Source: Bacillus sp. sid0103 (GTDB lineage Bacteria > Bacillota > Bacilli > Bacillales_B > DSM-18226). Taken from it: a stretch of 64,000 bases of DNA. The notes under the pieces were generated by a model that saw only the letters and a program-made list of their open reading frames with translations, had not been told where the DNA came from and did not search any database. The stretch is taken from assembly GCF_019219025.1 (NCBI RefSeq), contig NZ_JAHUWN010000015.1, forward strand, positions 62,001 to 126,000, in the 5' to 3' direction. Made by a program: the position numbers and the translations under genes. How positions within the stretch are numbered: position 1 is the stretch's first letter; the number at the start of each line of letters is the position of its first letter. Below are positions 1 through 8,526 of this stretch, piece after piece.

Positions 1-246
1 ATTTTCACCAATAAACGCTTAATCCTAGTGGATAAACAGGGATTAACGGGGAAAAAGGTAGAGTATCATTCTATTCCATATAAAAGCATTACTCATTTCA
101 GTATTGAAACCGCAGGTAACTTTGATTTAGATGCTGAATTGAAAATTTGGATATCTGGGAATGCATTGCCACTTCAAAAGCAATTTAATAAGAACTTGAA
201 CATCTATGAACTTCAAAGTGTTCTTGCGGAATATGTGCTAAAATAA
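1..246 (+). CDS. PH domain-containing protein, 5'-truncated
   Basis: The frame is open from base 1, so the gene begins outside the window. The visible part reads FTNKRLILVDKQG followed by strand-rich sequence (YKSITHFSIETAG, AELKIWISG), typical of bacterial PH-domain (bPH_1, DUF1696) proteins of Bacillus. The GTG at 28 is an internal Val codon and not a convincing start, because the family's FTNKRLIL strand lies before it. The C-terminus is about 80 residues and the stop is at 244-246. No membrane segment is visible. Function in the family is unknown. Confidence 0.7.
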   Translation: MFTNKRLILVDKQGLTGKKVEYHSIPYKSITHFSIETAGNFDLDAELKIWISGNALPLQKQFNKNLNIYELQSVLAEYVLK

Positions 247-296
247 GTTCAATACGCATGGGTTAAAATTATGCAATAAATTAGGGGTTAAAGACA

Positions 297-560
297 ATGA
301 GAAAAGAATTGCAGACGAATTTACAATATGTGGATATATTAAATGAGTGGGACCCATTCCGATTAACGAATGGTGGATATGACACAGAAATCGCTGATAC
401 GATTCAAGCGATCCATGAACTCGATGATTCTAATGAGTTGGCGAAAAGAATTCAAAGCATTTATGAATTTTCATTTGAAAAAATCATACCGATCGAAGAA
501 TGTTTAAAAATAGCCAAAGAATTATTAATGATAAAAACAAATGATGCTTGTTCCATTTAA
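297..560 (+). CDS. DUF1871 family protein (YugE-like)
   Basis: An 87-residue soluble acidic protein. The stretch WDPFRLTNGGYDTEIADTI, then QAIHELDD and IQSIYEFSFEK, resembles the DUF1871/YugE family of Bacillus, which has no known biochemical role. The ATG follows a modest AGGGG ribosome site. It lies in the same yug neighbourhood as in B. subtilis, which supports the assignment. A nested hairpin follows the stop. Confidence 0.7.
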   Translation: MRKELQTNLQYVDILNEWDPFRLTNGGYDTEIADTIQAIHELDDSNELAKRIQSIYEFSFEKIIPIEECLKIAKELLMIKTNDACSI

Positions 561-570
561 TAGTACAAGC

Positions 571-600
571 AAAAAAAGGACATTCCAATAATGAATGTCC
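571..600 (-). terminator. Rho-independent terminator on the minus strand
   Basis: An 8-bp perfect stem (578-585 with 593-600, loop 7) is followed on the minus strand by seven U residues. It most likely ends the transcript of the minus-strand XRE regulator at 717-917. Confidence 0.6.
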
Positions 601-613
601 ACTTCAAAAAGGG

Positions 614-660
614 GGAATACTAGAAAGCCTTATGATATAAGGTTAACCAGTATTCCTTTC
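614..660. terminator. Nested hairpin, probable terminator
   Basis: The outer stem GGAATACT (614-621) pairs with AGTATTCC (649-656), and an inner stem CCTTAT/ATAAGG lies within it. A T-rich tract follows on the plus strand. It sits between the convergent DUF1871 and XRE genes and may stop plus-strand transcription. Confidence 0.45.
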
Positions 661-716
661 TTTTATACAGTTGTGAACAGAAAAAATGATTTTTTTACCA
701 AATTATTTTTTTATCA

Positions 717-917
717 CTATTTCTGTTCTAATAATTCTGCAGCAGGAAGATCTAAAACAGTAGATAACTTTAACAATGTTTGTGTGCTTGGAACTTGTTC
801 CCCAGATTCGTACTTTTCAATGGTTTGGATTCCCACTCTTACCTTTTGTGCCAGCTCCTCCTGAGACATGTTGAGCATTTCGCGGGCATTTTTAATGGTT
901 TGGCCGATTGTATTCAA
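717..917 (-). CDS. XRE-family helix-turn-helix transcriptional regulator
   Basis: A 66-residue protein that is essentially one Cro/CI-type HTH domain. IGQTIKNAREMLNMSQEELAQKV forms the first helices, VGIQTIEKYESGEQVPS the recognition region, and LLKLSTVLDLPAAELL the last helices. The start is TTG at 917, eight bases after a strong GGAGAGG site. It has no sensor domain, so it may act as a small DNA-binding repressor. It stands alone on the minus strand between plus-strand genes and its target is unknown. Confidence 0.85.
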   Translation of the reverse strand: MNTIGQTIKNAREMLNMSQEELAQKVRVGIQTIEKYESGEQVPSTQTLLKLSTVLDLPAAELLEQK

Positions 918-1032
918 ACTGATTCACCTCTCCTTTAAAAATAGATTTCCTCACTATTAGTTTAACACGTTTGGTAAATCTTTCTTTCCTTTTCCTTGAA
1001 CAATCTGTTAAGAATTAACTTTTGAATTAATT

Positions 1033-1122
1033 TACTCCCTTTCCGTGGGATCGCCCGTTTGGCGCCTCCTCGGTCTTCCTCACTAAGGGGTTTCACCTGC
1101 TCAGTGCCCGCATGAGTCTCAA
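1033..1122 (-). repeat. Degenerate copy of a dispersed Bacillaceae intergenic repeat
   Basis: Read on the minus strand, this locally GC-rich stretch contains GAGACTCATGCGGG, CAGGTGAAACCCC, CGAGGAGGCGCC and CCACGGAAAGGGAG in that order. This is the order and spacing I recall for a GC-rich repeat scattered through intergenic DNA of many Bacillaceae. This copy has lost some pairing. It occupies much of the 336-base gap between the XRE gene and yugI; nothing else is evident there. Confidence 0.5.
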
Positions 1123-1253
1123 GAATTTTGCTAAATCATTCCTTTTGCAGGGAAGTTTATTCTCATTCCTTTTTGATTTAAGGGATTCTTTGTGATATAG
1201 TATTATAATGCGTATATAAGGGATAAAATAATTATTTAATTAGGAGTGTTTTC

Positions 1254-1640
1254 ATGTCAGAAAAGATCGAAACTGGAAGTATTTTAACAGGTAAGGTAAC
1301 AGGAATTCAACCATATGGAGCGTTTGTAGCGCTAGACGATAATACTCAAGGCCTTGTCCACATTTCTGAAATTACACATGGTTACGTTAAAGATATTAAT
1401 GACCACCTTAAAGTAGGGGACGAAATCAAGGTTAAAGTTTTATCAGTAGATGAAGGTGCAGGGAAAATTGGACTTTCCATCCGTGCCACAGAGGAAGCTC
1501 CTGTTCAACAGGCTGCTCCAAAAGCAAAGAAGCCTCGTAAACGCCAAGTGGCAGCGATTATTCCGGAAGTGGAAGGCCAACAAGGTTTTAACACATTAAA
1601 AGATAAACTGCAAGAATGGATTGACCAGTCACAACGATAA
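1254..1640 (+). CDS. yugI: S1 RNA-binding domain protein, general stress protein 13 (YugI)
   Basis: A 128-residue protein with one S1/OB-fold RNA-binding domain at residues 5-75 (GSILTGKVTGIQPYGAFVALD, GLVHISEI, HLKVGDEIKVKVL). A basic Ala/Lys linker (KAKKPRKRQ) and a short C-terminal helix follow. B. subtilis YugI is a ribosome-associated general stress protein of this size. The gene follows a GGAGTG site and is monocistronic, ended by a strong terminator. The yugI, alcohol dehydrogenase, pgi, yugN, yugO order is conserved with B. subtilis except for the rocD-gudB insertion. Confidence 0.9.
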   Translation: MSEKIETGSILTGKVTGIQPYGAFVALDDNTQGLVHISEITHGYVKDINDHLKVGDEIKVKVLSVDEGAGKIGLSIRATEEAPVQQAAPKAKKPRKRQVAAIIPEVEGQQGFNTLKDKLQEWIDQSQR

Positions 1641-1666
1641 GATTTAATAAAAAAATAATTTCAAGA

Positions 1667-1715
1667 GAAGCCTAGACCCAATGCGTTAATTTGCATGGGG
1701 CTAGGCTTTTTTTAT
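1667..1715 (+). terminator. Rho-independent terminator after yugI
   Basis: AGCCTAGACCC pairs imperfectly with GGGGCTAGGCT around an A/T-rich loop and is followed by a T-run. Confidence 0.85.
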
Positions 1716-1850
1716 TTTACAATTCCACAAAATATACAAAAACAGAGCCTTTTCCATTTATAAAGTTTTGCTGAGGTGTTCATTCTTTTTTCATGCTCGG
1801 CTACAATAGAACTATATGGTCATATTTTTTCGCTAAACGGAGGAGTTTTT

Positions 1851-3056
1851 ATGACAACCAATGTAAATACGAATGAAGTAATTGCTAAGACAGAGAAATA
1901 TGGAGCAAAAAATTATCATCCGCTCCCAATTGTGATTACTCGTGCAGAAGGTGTGTGGGTAGAGGATCCTGAAGGTAACAAATATATGGACATGCTTAGT
2001 GCCTATTCAGCTGTAAACCAAGGGCATCGTCACCCTAAAATTATTCAAGCATTAAAGGACCAAGCAGATAAAGTTACCTTAACTTCACGAGCCTTCCACA
2101 ATGACCAGCTTGGCCCATGGTATGAAAAAGTTTGTCAGTTGACGAAAAAAGATATGGTACTTCCAATGAATACTGGGGCAGAAGCAGTGGAGACGGCGGT
2201 GAAAGCAGCACGACGCTGGAGTTATGATGTCAAGGGTGTGGCAGAGAACCAAGCAGAAATTATTGCTTGTGTTGGAAACTTTCACGGCAGGACTATGACA
2301 GCTGTTTCCCTTTCATCCGACGAGGAATATAAACGCGGGTTTGGTCCGATGCTCCCAGGGATTGAACTGATCCCATATGGTGATTTAGCGGCATTAAAAG
2401 CGGCAATTTCGCCCAATACGGCTGCATTCTTAATTGAACCGATTCAGGGAGAGGCAGGAATTGTGATTCCGCCTGCAGGCTTCATGAAGGCTGCCTTTGA
2501 TTTATGTAAAGAAAACAATATTCTGTTTATTGCTGATGAAATCCAAGCTGGCTTGGCCCGGACTGGTAAAATGTTTGCTAGCGAGTGGGAAGGAATCGAA
2601 CCGGACATGTATATTCTCGGGAAAGCACTTGGCGGAGGCGTGTTCCCTATTTCGTGTGTAGTTGCTAACAAAGATATTCTAGGTGTGTTTAATCCGGGAT
2701 CGCATGGATCTACCTTTGGAGGAAATCCGATGGCATGTGCGGTTTCCATTGCGGCACTTGATGTGATTGTTGATGAAAAGCTTGCTGAAAAATCACTAGA
2801 ACTTGGTGAGTATTTTATTAACAAATTGAAAGAAATTAACAATCCGATGATTAAAGATATTCGTGGTCGAGGCTTATTTATCGGTGTAGAACTAACGCAG
2901 CCTGCCCGCAAATACTGTGAGCAATTAAAGGAGCAAGGGTTATTATGTAAAGAAACACATGATACAGTTATTCGTTTTGCACCGCCGCTTGTAATTACTA
3001 AAGAAGAATTGGATTGGGCAATAGAGAGGATCAACAACGTACTTGGAAATAGTTAA
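1851..3056 (+). CDS. rocD: Ornithine--oxo-acid aminotransferase
   Basis: A 401-residue class-III PLP aminotransferase. It transfers the delta-amino group of ornithine to 2-oxoglutarate, giving glutamate semialdehyde and glutamate (arginine/ornithine catabolism). [17 protein letters not shown], the [12 protein letters not shown] motif, the Asp of IADEIQ and the PLP lysine of [11 protein letters not shown] are present. I chose the ATG at 1851, preceded by AGGAG, over an upstream in-frame ATG at 1776 that would add a non-conserved 25-residue leader. No -24/-12 promoter is visible upstream, unlike the sigma-54-driven roc genes of B. subtilis. Glutamate dehydrogenase lies next, consistent with glutamate recycling. 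Confidence 0.93.
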   Translation: MTTNVNTNEVIAKTEKYGAKNYHPLPIVITRAEGVWVEDPEGNKYMDMLSAYSAVNQGHRHPKIIQALKDQADKVTLTSRAFHNDQLGPWYEKVCQLTKKDMVLPMNTGAEAVETAVKAARRWSYDVKGVAENQAEIIACVGNFHGRTMTAVSLSSDEEYKRGFGPMLPGIELIPYGDLAALKAAISPNTAAFLIEPIQGEAGIVIPPAGFMKAAFDLCKENNILFIADEIQAGLARTGKMFASEWEGIEPDMYILGKALGGGVFPISCVVANKDILGVFNPGSHGSTFGGNPMACAVSIAALDVIVDEKLAEKSLELGEYFINKLKEINNPMIKDIRGRGLFIGVELTQPARKYCEQLKEQGLLCKETHDTVIRFAPPLVITKEELDWAIERINNVLGNS

Positions 3057-3057
3057 A

Positions 3058-3219
3058 GCACTATTCGTAAACTTTGTGCTTTTGGATCTTAATAAGGATC
3101 ATTTACTAAGTTTCTAGGCAATCTTCGCAAATGTTCTTACGAAAAGATGCCACGAAGCATCTAGGTTTACGGGTTGATGAACTTATACGAAAAACAACAA
3201 TCTATGCGAAAATAGCCAT
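3058..3219. mobile_element. MITE-like non-coding element
   Basis: The 162-bp element fills most of the rocD-glutamate dehydrogenase gap. Its left end GCACTATTCGTAAACTTTG and the reverse complement of its right end (GGCTATTTTCGCATAGATTG) are imperfect terminal inverted repeats. It is flanked by identical 7-bp direct repeats AGTTAAA at 3051-3057 and 3220-3226, like a target duplication; the left copy includes the rocD stop. Internally AGATGC(3145)-6-GCATCT(3162) forms a hairpin. It has no coding capacity. Confidence 0.5.
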
Positions 3220-3242
3220 AGTTAAAAACCAGGGGTGCAAAA

Positions 3243-4526
3243 ATGGGGATATATGATGTAACAAATAGTGGTGGTGAAAAGGGAATAGAGAAATTAGACC
3301 TGCTCACATCAACACAAATTGTTATTCATGATGCATTAAAAAAGATGGGCTATAACGAAGAAATGTACGAATTATTGAAAGAACCATTACGAATGTCAGA
3401 TGTAAGAATTCCAGTGCGGATGGATGATGGTTCTACCAAAATATTTAACGGGTTTAGGGCCCAGCATAATGATGCGATTGGACCAACCATGGGCGGGGTC
3501 CGCTTTCATCCTCAAGTGACAGCGAATGATGTGAAGGCATTATCGATGTGGATGAGTTTAAAGTGTGGAATTGCCGATTTACCTTTTGGCGGGGGAAAAG
3601 GGGCGATTCTTTGTAACCCGCGAACGATGTCTTTTGGTGAACTTGAGCGATTAAGCCGAGGATATGTGCGAGCGATAAGTCAAATTGTTGGACCAACGAA
3701 GGATATCCCTGCACCCGATATGTACACCAATTCTCAGATTATGGCGTGGATGATGGATGAATACAGCCGTCTCCGCCAATTTGATTCTTCTGGCTTTATA
3801 ACAGGCAAACCACTTGTGTTAGGAGGTTCTGAAGGCCGTGAAAAGGCGGGAGCAAAGGGAGTAACCATTTGTATTAAAGAGGCAGCCAAAAAACGCGGCA
3901 TTAACATCAAAGGAGCCCGTGTGATTGTTCAAGGATTTGGGAACGCCGGCAGTTATATTGCCAAGTTTATGCATGATGCTGGAGCGATTGTAGTTGGAAT
4001 TTCTGATGTTTATGGTGCCCTTTATAATCCAGATGGATTAAATATAAATTATCTGCTCGACCGCCGTGACAGCTTTGGTACAATCACGACGCTTTTCGAG
4101 GGGACCATTACCAATCAGGAATTGCTCGAACAGGAATGTGATGTGTTGGTTCCTGCAGCAATTTCCAACCAAATTACTGTGCAGAATGTCCACAATATTA
4201 AGGCGAAAATTGTCGTGGAAGCTGCAAATGGGCCGACGTCGCTAGAGGCAACTTCTATTCTCACTGACCGCGGAATACTGCTCGTTCCAGATGTTTTGGC
4301 AGGAGCAGGCGGTGTGACTGTTTCCTATTTTGAATGGGTTCAAAATAAGCAAGGTTATTATTGGAGTGAAGAGGAAGTAGAAGTGAAATTGCATAATAAA
4401 CTGATAAAATCGTTCCATGATATTTACGAGCTGGCACAAACAAACAATGTAAATATGCGTTTAGCAGCATATATGATTGGTGTCAGAAAAATGGCAGAGG
4501 CATCATTATTTAGAGGCTGGGTATAA
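3243..4526 (+). CDS. gudB: NAD-specific glutamate dehydrogenase (GudB/RocG type)
   Basis: A 427-residue Glu/Leu/Phe/Val dehydrogenase that deaminates glutamate to 2-oxoglutarate. The N-terminal domain has GPTMGGVRFHP, the catalytic-lysine region MSLKCGIADLPFGGGKGAI and PAPDMYTNSQIMAWMMDEY. The C-terminal Rossmann domain has VIVQGFGNAGSYIAK. It ends ASLFRGWV, as in the family. It is a clear paralog of the sigma-54-linked enzyme at 57541. The name gudB rather than rocG is inferred from context. No inactivating duplication like that of B. subtilis gudB is seen. Confidence 0.85.
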   Translation: MGIYDVTNSGGEKGIEKLDLLTSTQIVIHDALKKMGYNEEMYELLKEPLRMSDVRIPVRMDDGSTKIFNGFRAQHNDAIGPTMGGVRFHPQVTANDVKALSMWMSLKCGIADLPFGGGKGAILCNPRTMSFGELERLSRGYVRAISQIVGPTKDIPAPDMYTNSQIMAWMMDEYSRLRQFDSSGFITGKPLVLGGSEGREKAGAKGVTICIKEAAKKRGINIKGARVIVQGFGNAGSYIAKFMHDAGAIVVGISDVYGALYNPDGLNINYLLDRRDSFGTITTLFEGTITNQELLEQECDVLVPAAISNQITVQNVHNIKAKIVVEAANGPTSLEATSILTDRGILLVPDVLAGAGGVTVSYFEWVQNKQGYYWSEEEVEVKLHNKLIKSFHDIYELAQTNNVNMRLAAYMIGVRKMAEASLFRGWV

Positions 4527-4567
4527 AAAAACTTCCTTGCATCATTACGATGTAAGGAAGTTTTTTT
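4527..4567 (+). terminator. Rho-independent terminator after gudB
   Basis: A long stem (AAACTTCCTTGCATC with GATGTAAGGAAGTTT, loop ATTAC) followed by a T-run directly after the stop. Confidence 0.9.
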
Positions 4568-4643
4568 ACGGTGAACTAAGCTAGTTTTTGCAAAATGAAC
4601 CATAATAACTAATAATGTATTAGGTAAAGGATGGTGAATGTTT

Positions 4644-5807
4644 ATGGAAAATTTTACTTTTTGGAATCCAACCAAATTAATCTTTGGAAAAGGGCAGTTG
4701 GACCAATTAAAAACAGAAGTACCCCGTTATGGTAAAAAGGTTTTGCTAGTCTATGGGGGCGGAAGTATTAAAAGAAGCGGTTTGTATGAAAAGGTGATCA
4801 ACTTATTAGCTGAAATCGGAGCAGAGGTTTTTGAACTTCCTGGAGTGGAACCAAACCCAAGGATTACTACTGCACGAAAAGGAATTGAAATCTGTAAACA
4901 AGAGGGAATAGAATTCTTGCTAGCGGTTGGCGGTGGAAGTGTCATTGATTGTACAAAGCTGATTGCTGCTGGTGCAAAATATGAGGGGGATGCCTGGGAT
5001 CTAGTTATTAAAAAGGCATTTGCAAAAGATGCACTTCCTTTTGGAACTGTGTTAACACTTGCGGCAACCGGGTCTGAAATGAATGCAGGCTCCGTTATTA
5101 CAAATTGGGAAACAAATGAAAAATACGGCTGGGGAAGTGCAGTTACCTACCCAAGATTTTCTATCTTAGACCCCGTTAACACATTTACCGTACCAAAGAA
5201 TCAAACGATTTATGGAATAGTCGATATGATGTCACATGTTCTTGAACATTATTTTCATCTAGAGGAAAATACGGATTATCAAGACCGCATGTGTGAGTCT
5301 TTATTAATCACGGTGATGGAAACGGCACCTAAGCTGCTTTCTGACCTAGAAAATTACCAGCACCGGGCAACCATTCTTTACTGCGGGACGATGGCTCTCA
5401 ATGGAATCTTGAATATGGGATACCGCGGCGATTGGGCTACACATAATCTTGAACACGCGGTATCAGCCGTTTATGATATTCCTCATGGCGGTGGGTTAGC
5501 TATCCTATTCCCACATTGGATGAGGCACAATCTAGCGGTGAAACCGGAACGCTTTAAGCAGCTTGCTGTTCGTGTGTTTAAAGTAAACGATGAAGGCAAG
5601 AGTGCAGAACAAACAGGGCTCGAAGGAATTCAGAAATTACGTGAGTTCTGGAATAGCATTGAAGCACCGGCACGGTTAGCTGATTATGATATTGATGATT
5701 CGAAACTAGAGTTAATGGCTGATAGAGCGATGGAAAACGGAGTGTTTGGAAACTTTAAAAAGTTAAATCGTGAGGATGTATTAGCCATTTATCGTGCATC
5801 ACTATAA
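4644..5807 (+). CDS. Iron-containing alcohol dehydrogenase (YugJ/YugK, NADH-dependent butanol dehydrogenase type)
   Basis: A group III iron-dependent alcohol dehydrogenase of about 387 residues. The N-terminal half has the nucleotide-binding GGGSIKRSG and [12 protein letters not shown] motifs. The C-terminal half carries the metal ligands in [10 protein letters not shown] and the [20 protein letters not shown] segment. It is expected to reduce aldehydes with NAD(P)H; the substrate is unknown. The second Met (4644) is preferred over 4638 because it gives better spacing to AAAGGATGG and matches the family start MENFTF. It occupies the yugJ/yugK position just upstream of pgi. Confidence 0.88.
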   Translation: MENFTFWNPTKLIFGKGQLDQLKTEVPRYGKKVLLVYGGGSIKRSGLYEKVINLLAEIGAEVFELPGVEPNPRITTARKGIEICKQEGIEFLLAVGGGSVIDCTKLIAAGAKYEGDAWDLVIKKAFAKDALPFGTVLTLAATGSEMNAGSVITNWETNEKYGWGSAVTYPRFSILDPVNTFTVPKNQTIYGIVDMMSHVLEHYFHLEENTDYQDRMCESLLITVMETAPKLLSDLENYQHRATILYCGTMALNGILNMGYRGDWATHNLEHAVSAVYDIPHGGGLAILFPHWMRHNLAVKPERFKQLAVRVFKVNDEGKSAEQTGLEGIQKLREFWNSIEAPARLADYDIDDSKLELMADRAMENGVFGNFKKLNREDVLAIYRASL

Positions 5808-5827
5808 TGAAAGAAATTTGTCGAAAA

Positions 5828-5841
5828 TGGGTGCGCTTTCA
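5828..5841. promoter_or_regulatory. Candidate cre (CcpA) site upstream of pgi
   Basis: The reverse complement TGAAAGCGCACCCA matches 12 of 14 positions of the loose cre consensus TGWNANCGNTNWCA. It lies 77 bases before the pgi start. One weak match alone is not proof. Confidence 0.25.
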
Positions 5842-5917
5842 CTATTAGACCTTCCTTGATAATCAGCCCATCATTCGATAAAGTGGAATATGTAAATAAA
5901 ATTATGGAGGATCATGC

Positions 5918-7264
5918 ATGACACACGTTCGTTTTGATTACTCAAAAGCTTTAACCTTTTTTGGAGAACATGAACTTACATATCTACGTGATGCTGTAAA
6001 AGTTGCTCATCATTCCCTACATGAGCAAACAGGCGCGGGCAGTGACTTTTTAGGATGGATTGACCTGCCAACTAATTATGACAAGGAAGAATTTTCACGC
6101 ATTCAAAAATCAGCTGAAAAAATCAAAGCTGATTCTGATGTTCTTCTTGTTATTGGGATCGGCGGATCTTACCTTGGGGCAAGAGCGGCGATTGAAATGC
6201 TTCAGCATAGTTTTTACAACGTACTTCCAAAAGAAAAACGAAACACACCTCAAGTGATTTTTGTTGGTAATAACATTAGTTCTACTTATATGAGAGATTT
6301 AATCGACCTTCTTGATGGAAAGGACTTTTCTATCAATGTCATTTCTAAATCGGGAACAACTACTGAACCAGCTATTGCTTTCCGTATTTTCCGGAAGCTT
6401 CTCGAAGAAAAATACGGTCAAGATGAGGCGCGTAAACGAATTTATGCGACGACGGACAAAGCAAGAGGGGCGCTAAAGACCTTAGCAACAGAAGAAGGTT
6501 ATGAGACATTTGTGATTGCTGATGACATTGGCGGACGTTATTCAGTTCTTACAGCAGTCGGATTGCTTCCAATTGCAGTGAGCGGAGCAAACATTGAGAA
6601 AATCATGGAAGGTGCAAAGGAAGCACAAGCAGACTTTGGCCATTCCGAACTTGAAGATAATGCCGCTTATCAATATGCTGCCGTGAGAAATGTGTTATAC
6701 AATAAAGGCAAAACAATTGAAATGCTGATTAATTATGAGCCAGGCTTGCAATATTTCTCCGAATGGTGGAAACAGCTATTTGGTGAAAGTGAAGGAAAAG
6801 ACCAAAAAGGTATTTATCCTTCCTCAGCCAATTTTTCAACGGATCTTCACTCGCTTGGACAATATATTCAAGAAGGGCGCCGTGATTTGTTTGAAACGAT
6901 TATCAAGGTTGAAAGCCCTCGTCACGAATTAACAATTGAAGCTGTTGAAAATGATCTAGATGGCTTAAACTACCTTGCTGGCCAAACCGTTGACTTTGTT
7001 AATAATAAGGCATTTCAAGGGACCATGCTCGCACACACAGATGGCGGCGTTCCAAATCTAATTGTTACTATACCAGCGATGGACGAGTATACATTAGGGT
7101 ACCTGGTTTATTTCTTTGAAAAGGCCTGTGCCATGAGCGGATATTTACTTGGAGTAAATCCATTTGATCAGCCTGGTGTTGAGGCATATAAATTAAATAT
7201 GTTTGCCCTTTTAGGGAAACCAGGATATGAAGAGAAAAAAGCAGAATTAGAAAAACGATTATAA
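5918..7264 (+). CDS. pgi: Glucose-6-phosphate isomerase
   Basis: A 448-residue phosphoglucose isomerase that interconverts glucose-6-phosphate and fructose-6-phosphate in glycolysis. The first SIS domain shows [13 protein letters not shown] and [12 protein letters not shown]. The second includes the ISKSG-linked phosphate loop and the [14 protein letters not shown] signature. [10 protein letters not shown] near the C-terminus is the second PGI signature. Length is typical of the short Gram-positive form. A GGAGG site precedes the ATG. The position between the alcohol dehydrogenase and yugN is as in B. subtilis. Confidence 0.97.
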   Translation: MTHVRFDYSKALTFFGEHELTYLRDAVKVAHHSLHEQTGAGSDFLGWIDLPTNYDKEEFSRIQKSAEKIKADSDVLLVIGIGGSYLGARAAIEMLQHSFYNVLPKEKRNTPQVIFVGNNISSTYMRDLIDLLDGKDFSINVISKSGTTTEPAIAFRIFRKLLEEKYGQDEARKRIYATTDKARGALKTLATEEGYETFVIADDIGGRYSVLTAVGLLPIAVSGANIEKIMEGAKEAQADFGHSELEDNAAYQYAAVRNVLYNKGKTIEMLINYEPGLQYFSEWWKQLFGESEGKDQKGIYPSSANFSTDLHSLGQYIQEGRRDLFETIIKVESPRHELTIEAVENDLDGLNYLAGQTVDFVNNKAFQGTMLAHTDGGVPNLIVTIPAMDEYTLGYLVYFFEKACAMSGYLLGVNPFDQPGVEAYKLNMFALLGKPGYEEKKAELEKRL

Positions 7265-7270
7265 TTTCCA

Positions 7271-7310
7271 GAAAAGAGAACTGATTATTTGTATAACGGT
7301 TTCTCTTTTG
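7271..7310 (+). terminator. Hairpin after pgi, weak terminator
   Basis: GAAAAGAGAA pairs with TTCTCTTTT around a 20-base loop directly after pgi. It has no long T-run, so it may only stabilise the mRNA end. Confidence 0.4.
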
Positions 7311-7344
7311 GGAGAGAAAATATTAGAATAAATACTTGATTTGC

Positions 7345-7376
7345 AGACCAATTATCACCTAATTGGTCTTTTTTTG
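7345..7376 (+). terminator. Rho-independent terminator downstream of pgi
   Basis: A perfect 10-bp stem AGACCAATTA/TAATTGGTCT with a 5-base loop is followed by TTTTTTT. This is the main stop before the tandem repeat block. Confidence 0.9.
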
Positions 7377-7448
7377 TTGAGATAACAAAAGTTATTATTA
7401 AAATAACAACATTTTAAAACGTAAAAAATATAGTAAAACAATTTATTT

Positions 7449-7964
7449 TCCGAAACCTGTCCGAAGTGACCTCAGGTTCGGACTCAATGACCATTGATTT
7501 TCCGAAACCTGGTCCGAAGTACCCTCAGGTTCGGACTCGATGCCCATTGATTTTTCGAAACCTGTCCGAAGTGACCTTAGGTTCGGACTCGATGACCATT
7601 GATTTTCCGAAACCTGTCCGAAGTACCCTCAGGTTCGGACTTGATGACCATTGATTTTCCGAAACCTGTCCGAAGTACCCTCAGGTTCGGACTCGATGAT
7701 CATTGATTTTCCGAAACCTGTCCGAAGTGACCTCAGGCTCGGACTCGATGCCCATTGATTTTCCGAAACCTGTCCGAAGTACCCTCAGGTTCGGACTCGA
7801 TGCCCATTGATTTTTCGAAACCTGTCCGAAGTGACCTTAGGTTCGGACTCGATGACCATTGATTTTCCGAAACCTGTCCGAAGTGACCTCAGGTTCGGAC
7901 TCGCTTACCATTGACTTTCCGAAACCTGTCCGAAGTGACCTCAGGTTCGGACTCGCTTACCTTT
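7449..7964. repeat. Ten-copy 52-bp intergenic tandem repeat
   Basis: CGAAACCTG recurs at 7451, 7503, 7556, 7608, 7660, 7712, 7764, 7816, 7868 and 7920. The period is 52 bp, with one extra G in copy 2. Each unit holds the inverted repeat GTCCGAA-11-TTCGGAC, and an alternative stem CCGAA(A)CCTG/CAGGTTCGG. Units vary at GTGACCT versus GTACCCT. Copies 2-3 share their variant pattern with copies 7-8, indicating block duplication. A 52-bp period is not a multiple of three, so the block is non-coding. It lies between pgi and yugN. Confidence 0.95.
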
Positions 7965-8048
7965 AAAGAGAATCAGTTCTCTTTTTTTTATTGAAATGAA
8001 GGGATTTGGAGAAACTAATTGTATCGATGAATTAGGGGGTTAATGTTT

Positions 8049-8456
8049 ATGATTGAGTTACCATCCAAAGTAGAAGGTAAGCAGTTTGGTTTATTTGAAC
8101 TTGAACAAAAATTAAAACCAATCGGATATACGATTGGCGGAAACTGGGATTATGATCATGGTGCTTTTGACTATAAACTTAATGATGAGGATGGCTACCA
8201 GTTCATGCGTCTGCCATTTCAAGCAATCGATGGTCAGTTAGATGCTAACAATTGTACCGTTAAGCTAGGAAGACCATTCCTCTTGGCCCATATATATGAA
8301 GCAGGGCTTGATGACGAAGGGAGCACAGGTACCTTCTCAGGAACCCTAAATCAATTTCAAGAGCCAGTCGATAAGGATGCAAGCATTCCGGATAAATATC
8401 GAGAATCTGGGAAGGTATTGGTGCAAGAATTAGAAATGCTCCTCCTCACGGATTAA
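8049..8456 (+). CDS. yugN: YugN-like family protein
   Basis: A soluble acidic protein of about 135 residues with the profile of the YugN-like family (IELPSKVEGKQFGLFELEQKL, GGNWDYDHGAFDYKLN). It has no known activity. The gene lies between pgi and yugO as in B. subtilis. I prefer the ATG at 8049 because an AGGGGGT site ends nine bases before it; an in-frame ATG at 8043 is only three bases from that site. The 52-bp repeat array separates it from pgi. Confidence 0.85.
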   Translation: MIELPSKVEGKQFGLFELEQKLKPIGYTIGGNWDYDHGAFDYKLNDEDGYQFMRLPFQAIDGQLDANNCTVKLGRPFLLAHIYEAGLDDEGSTGTFSGTLNQFQEPVDKDASIPDKYRESGKVLVQELEMLLLTD

Positions 8457-8526
8457 CTTTTTGCTCTGTTAAAGTGAATATTGATTGAATTTTGCATAAA
8501 TCACCACTAGCGATTAACGGAGCCAA

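Noticed and set aside
595..864. 89-codon plus-strand ORF opposite the XRE gene
   Set aside because: It spans two hairpins and lies antisense to a convincing HTH gene; composition is not protein-like.
1768..1807. Possible promoter of rocD (TTGCTG and TACAAT)
   Set aside because: The spacing is 28 bases, too long for sigma-A, and no -24/-12 sigma-54 element is present.
2444..3037. 197-codon minus-strand ORF within rocD
   Set aside because: Antisense shadow of a highly conserved enzyme gene with no start signals.
7466..7654. 62-codon plus-strand ORF inside the 52-bp repeats
   Set aside because: The repeat period is not a multiple of three, so the frame changes between units; there is no ribosome site.
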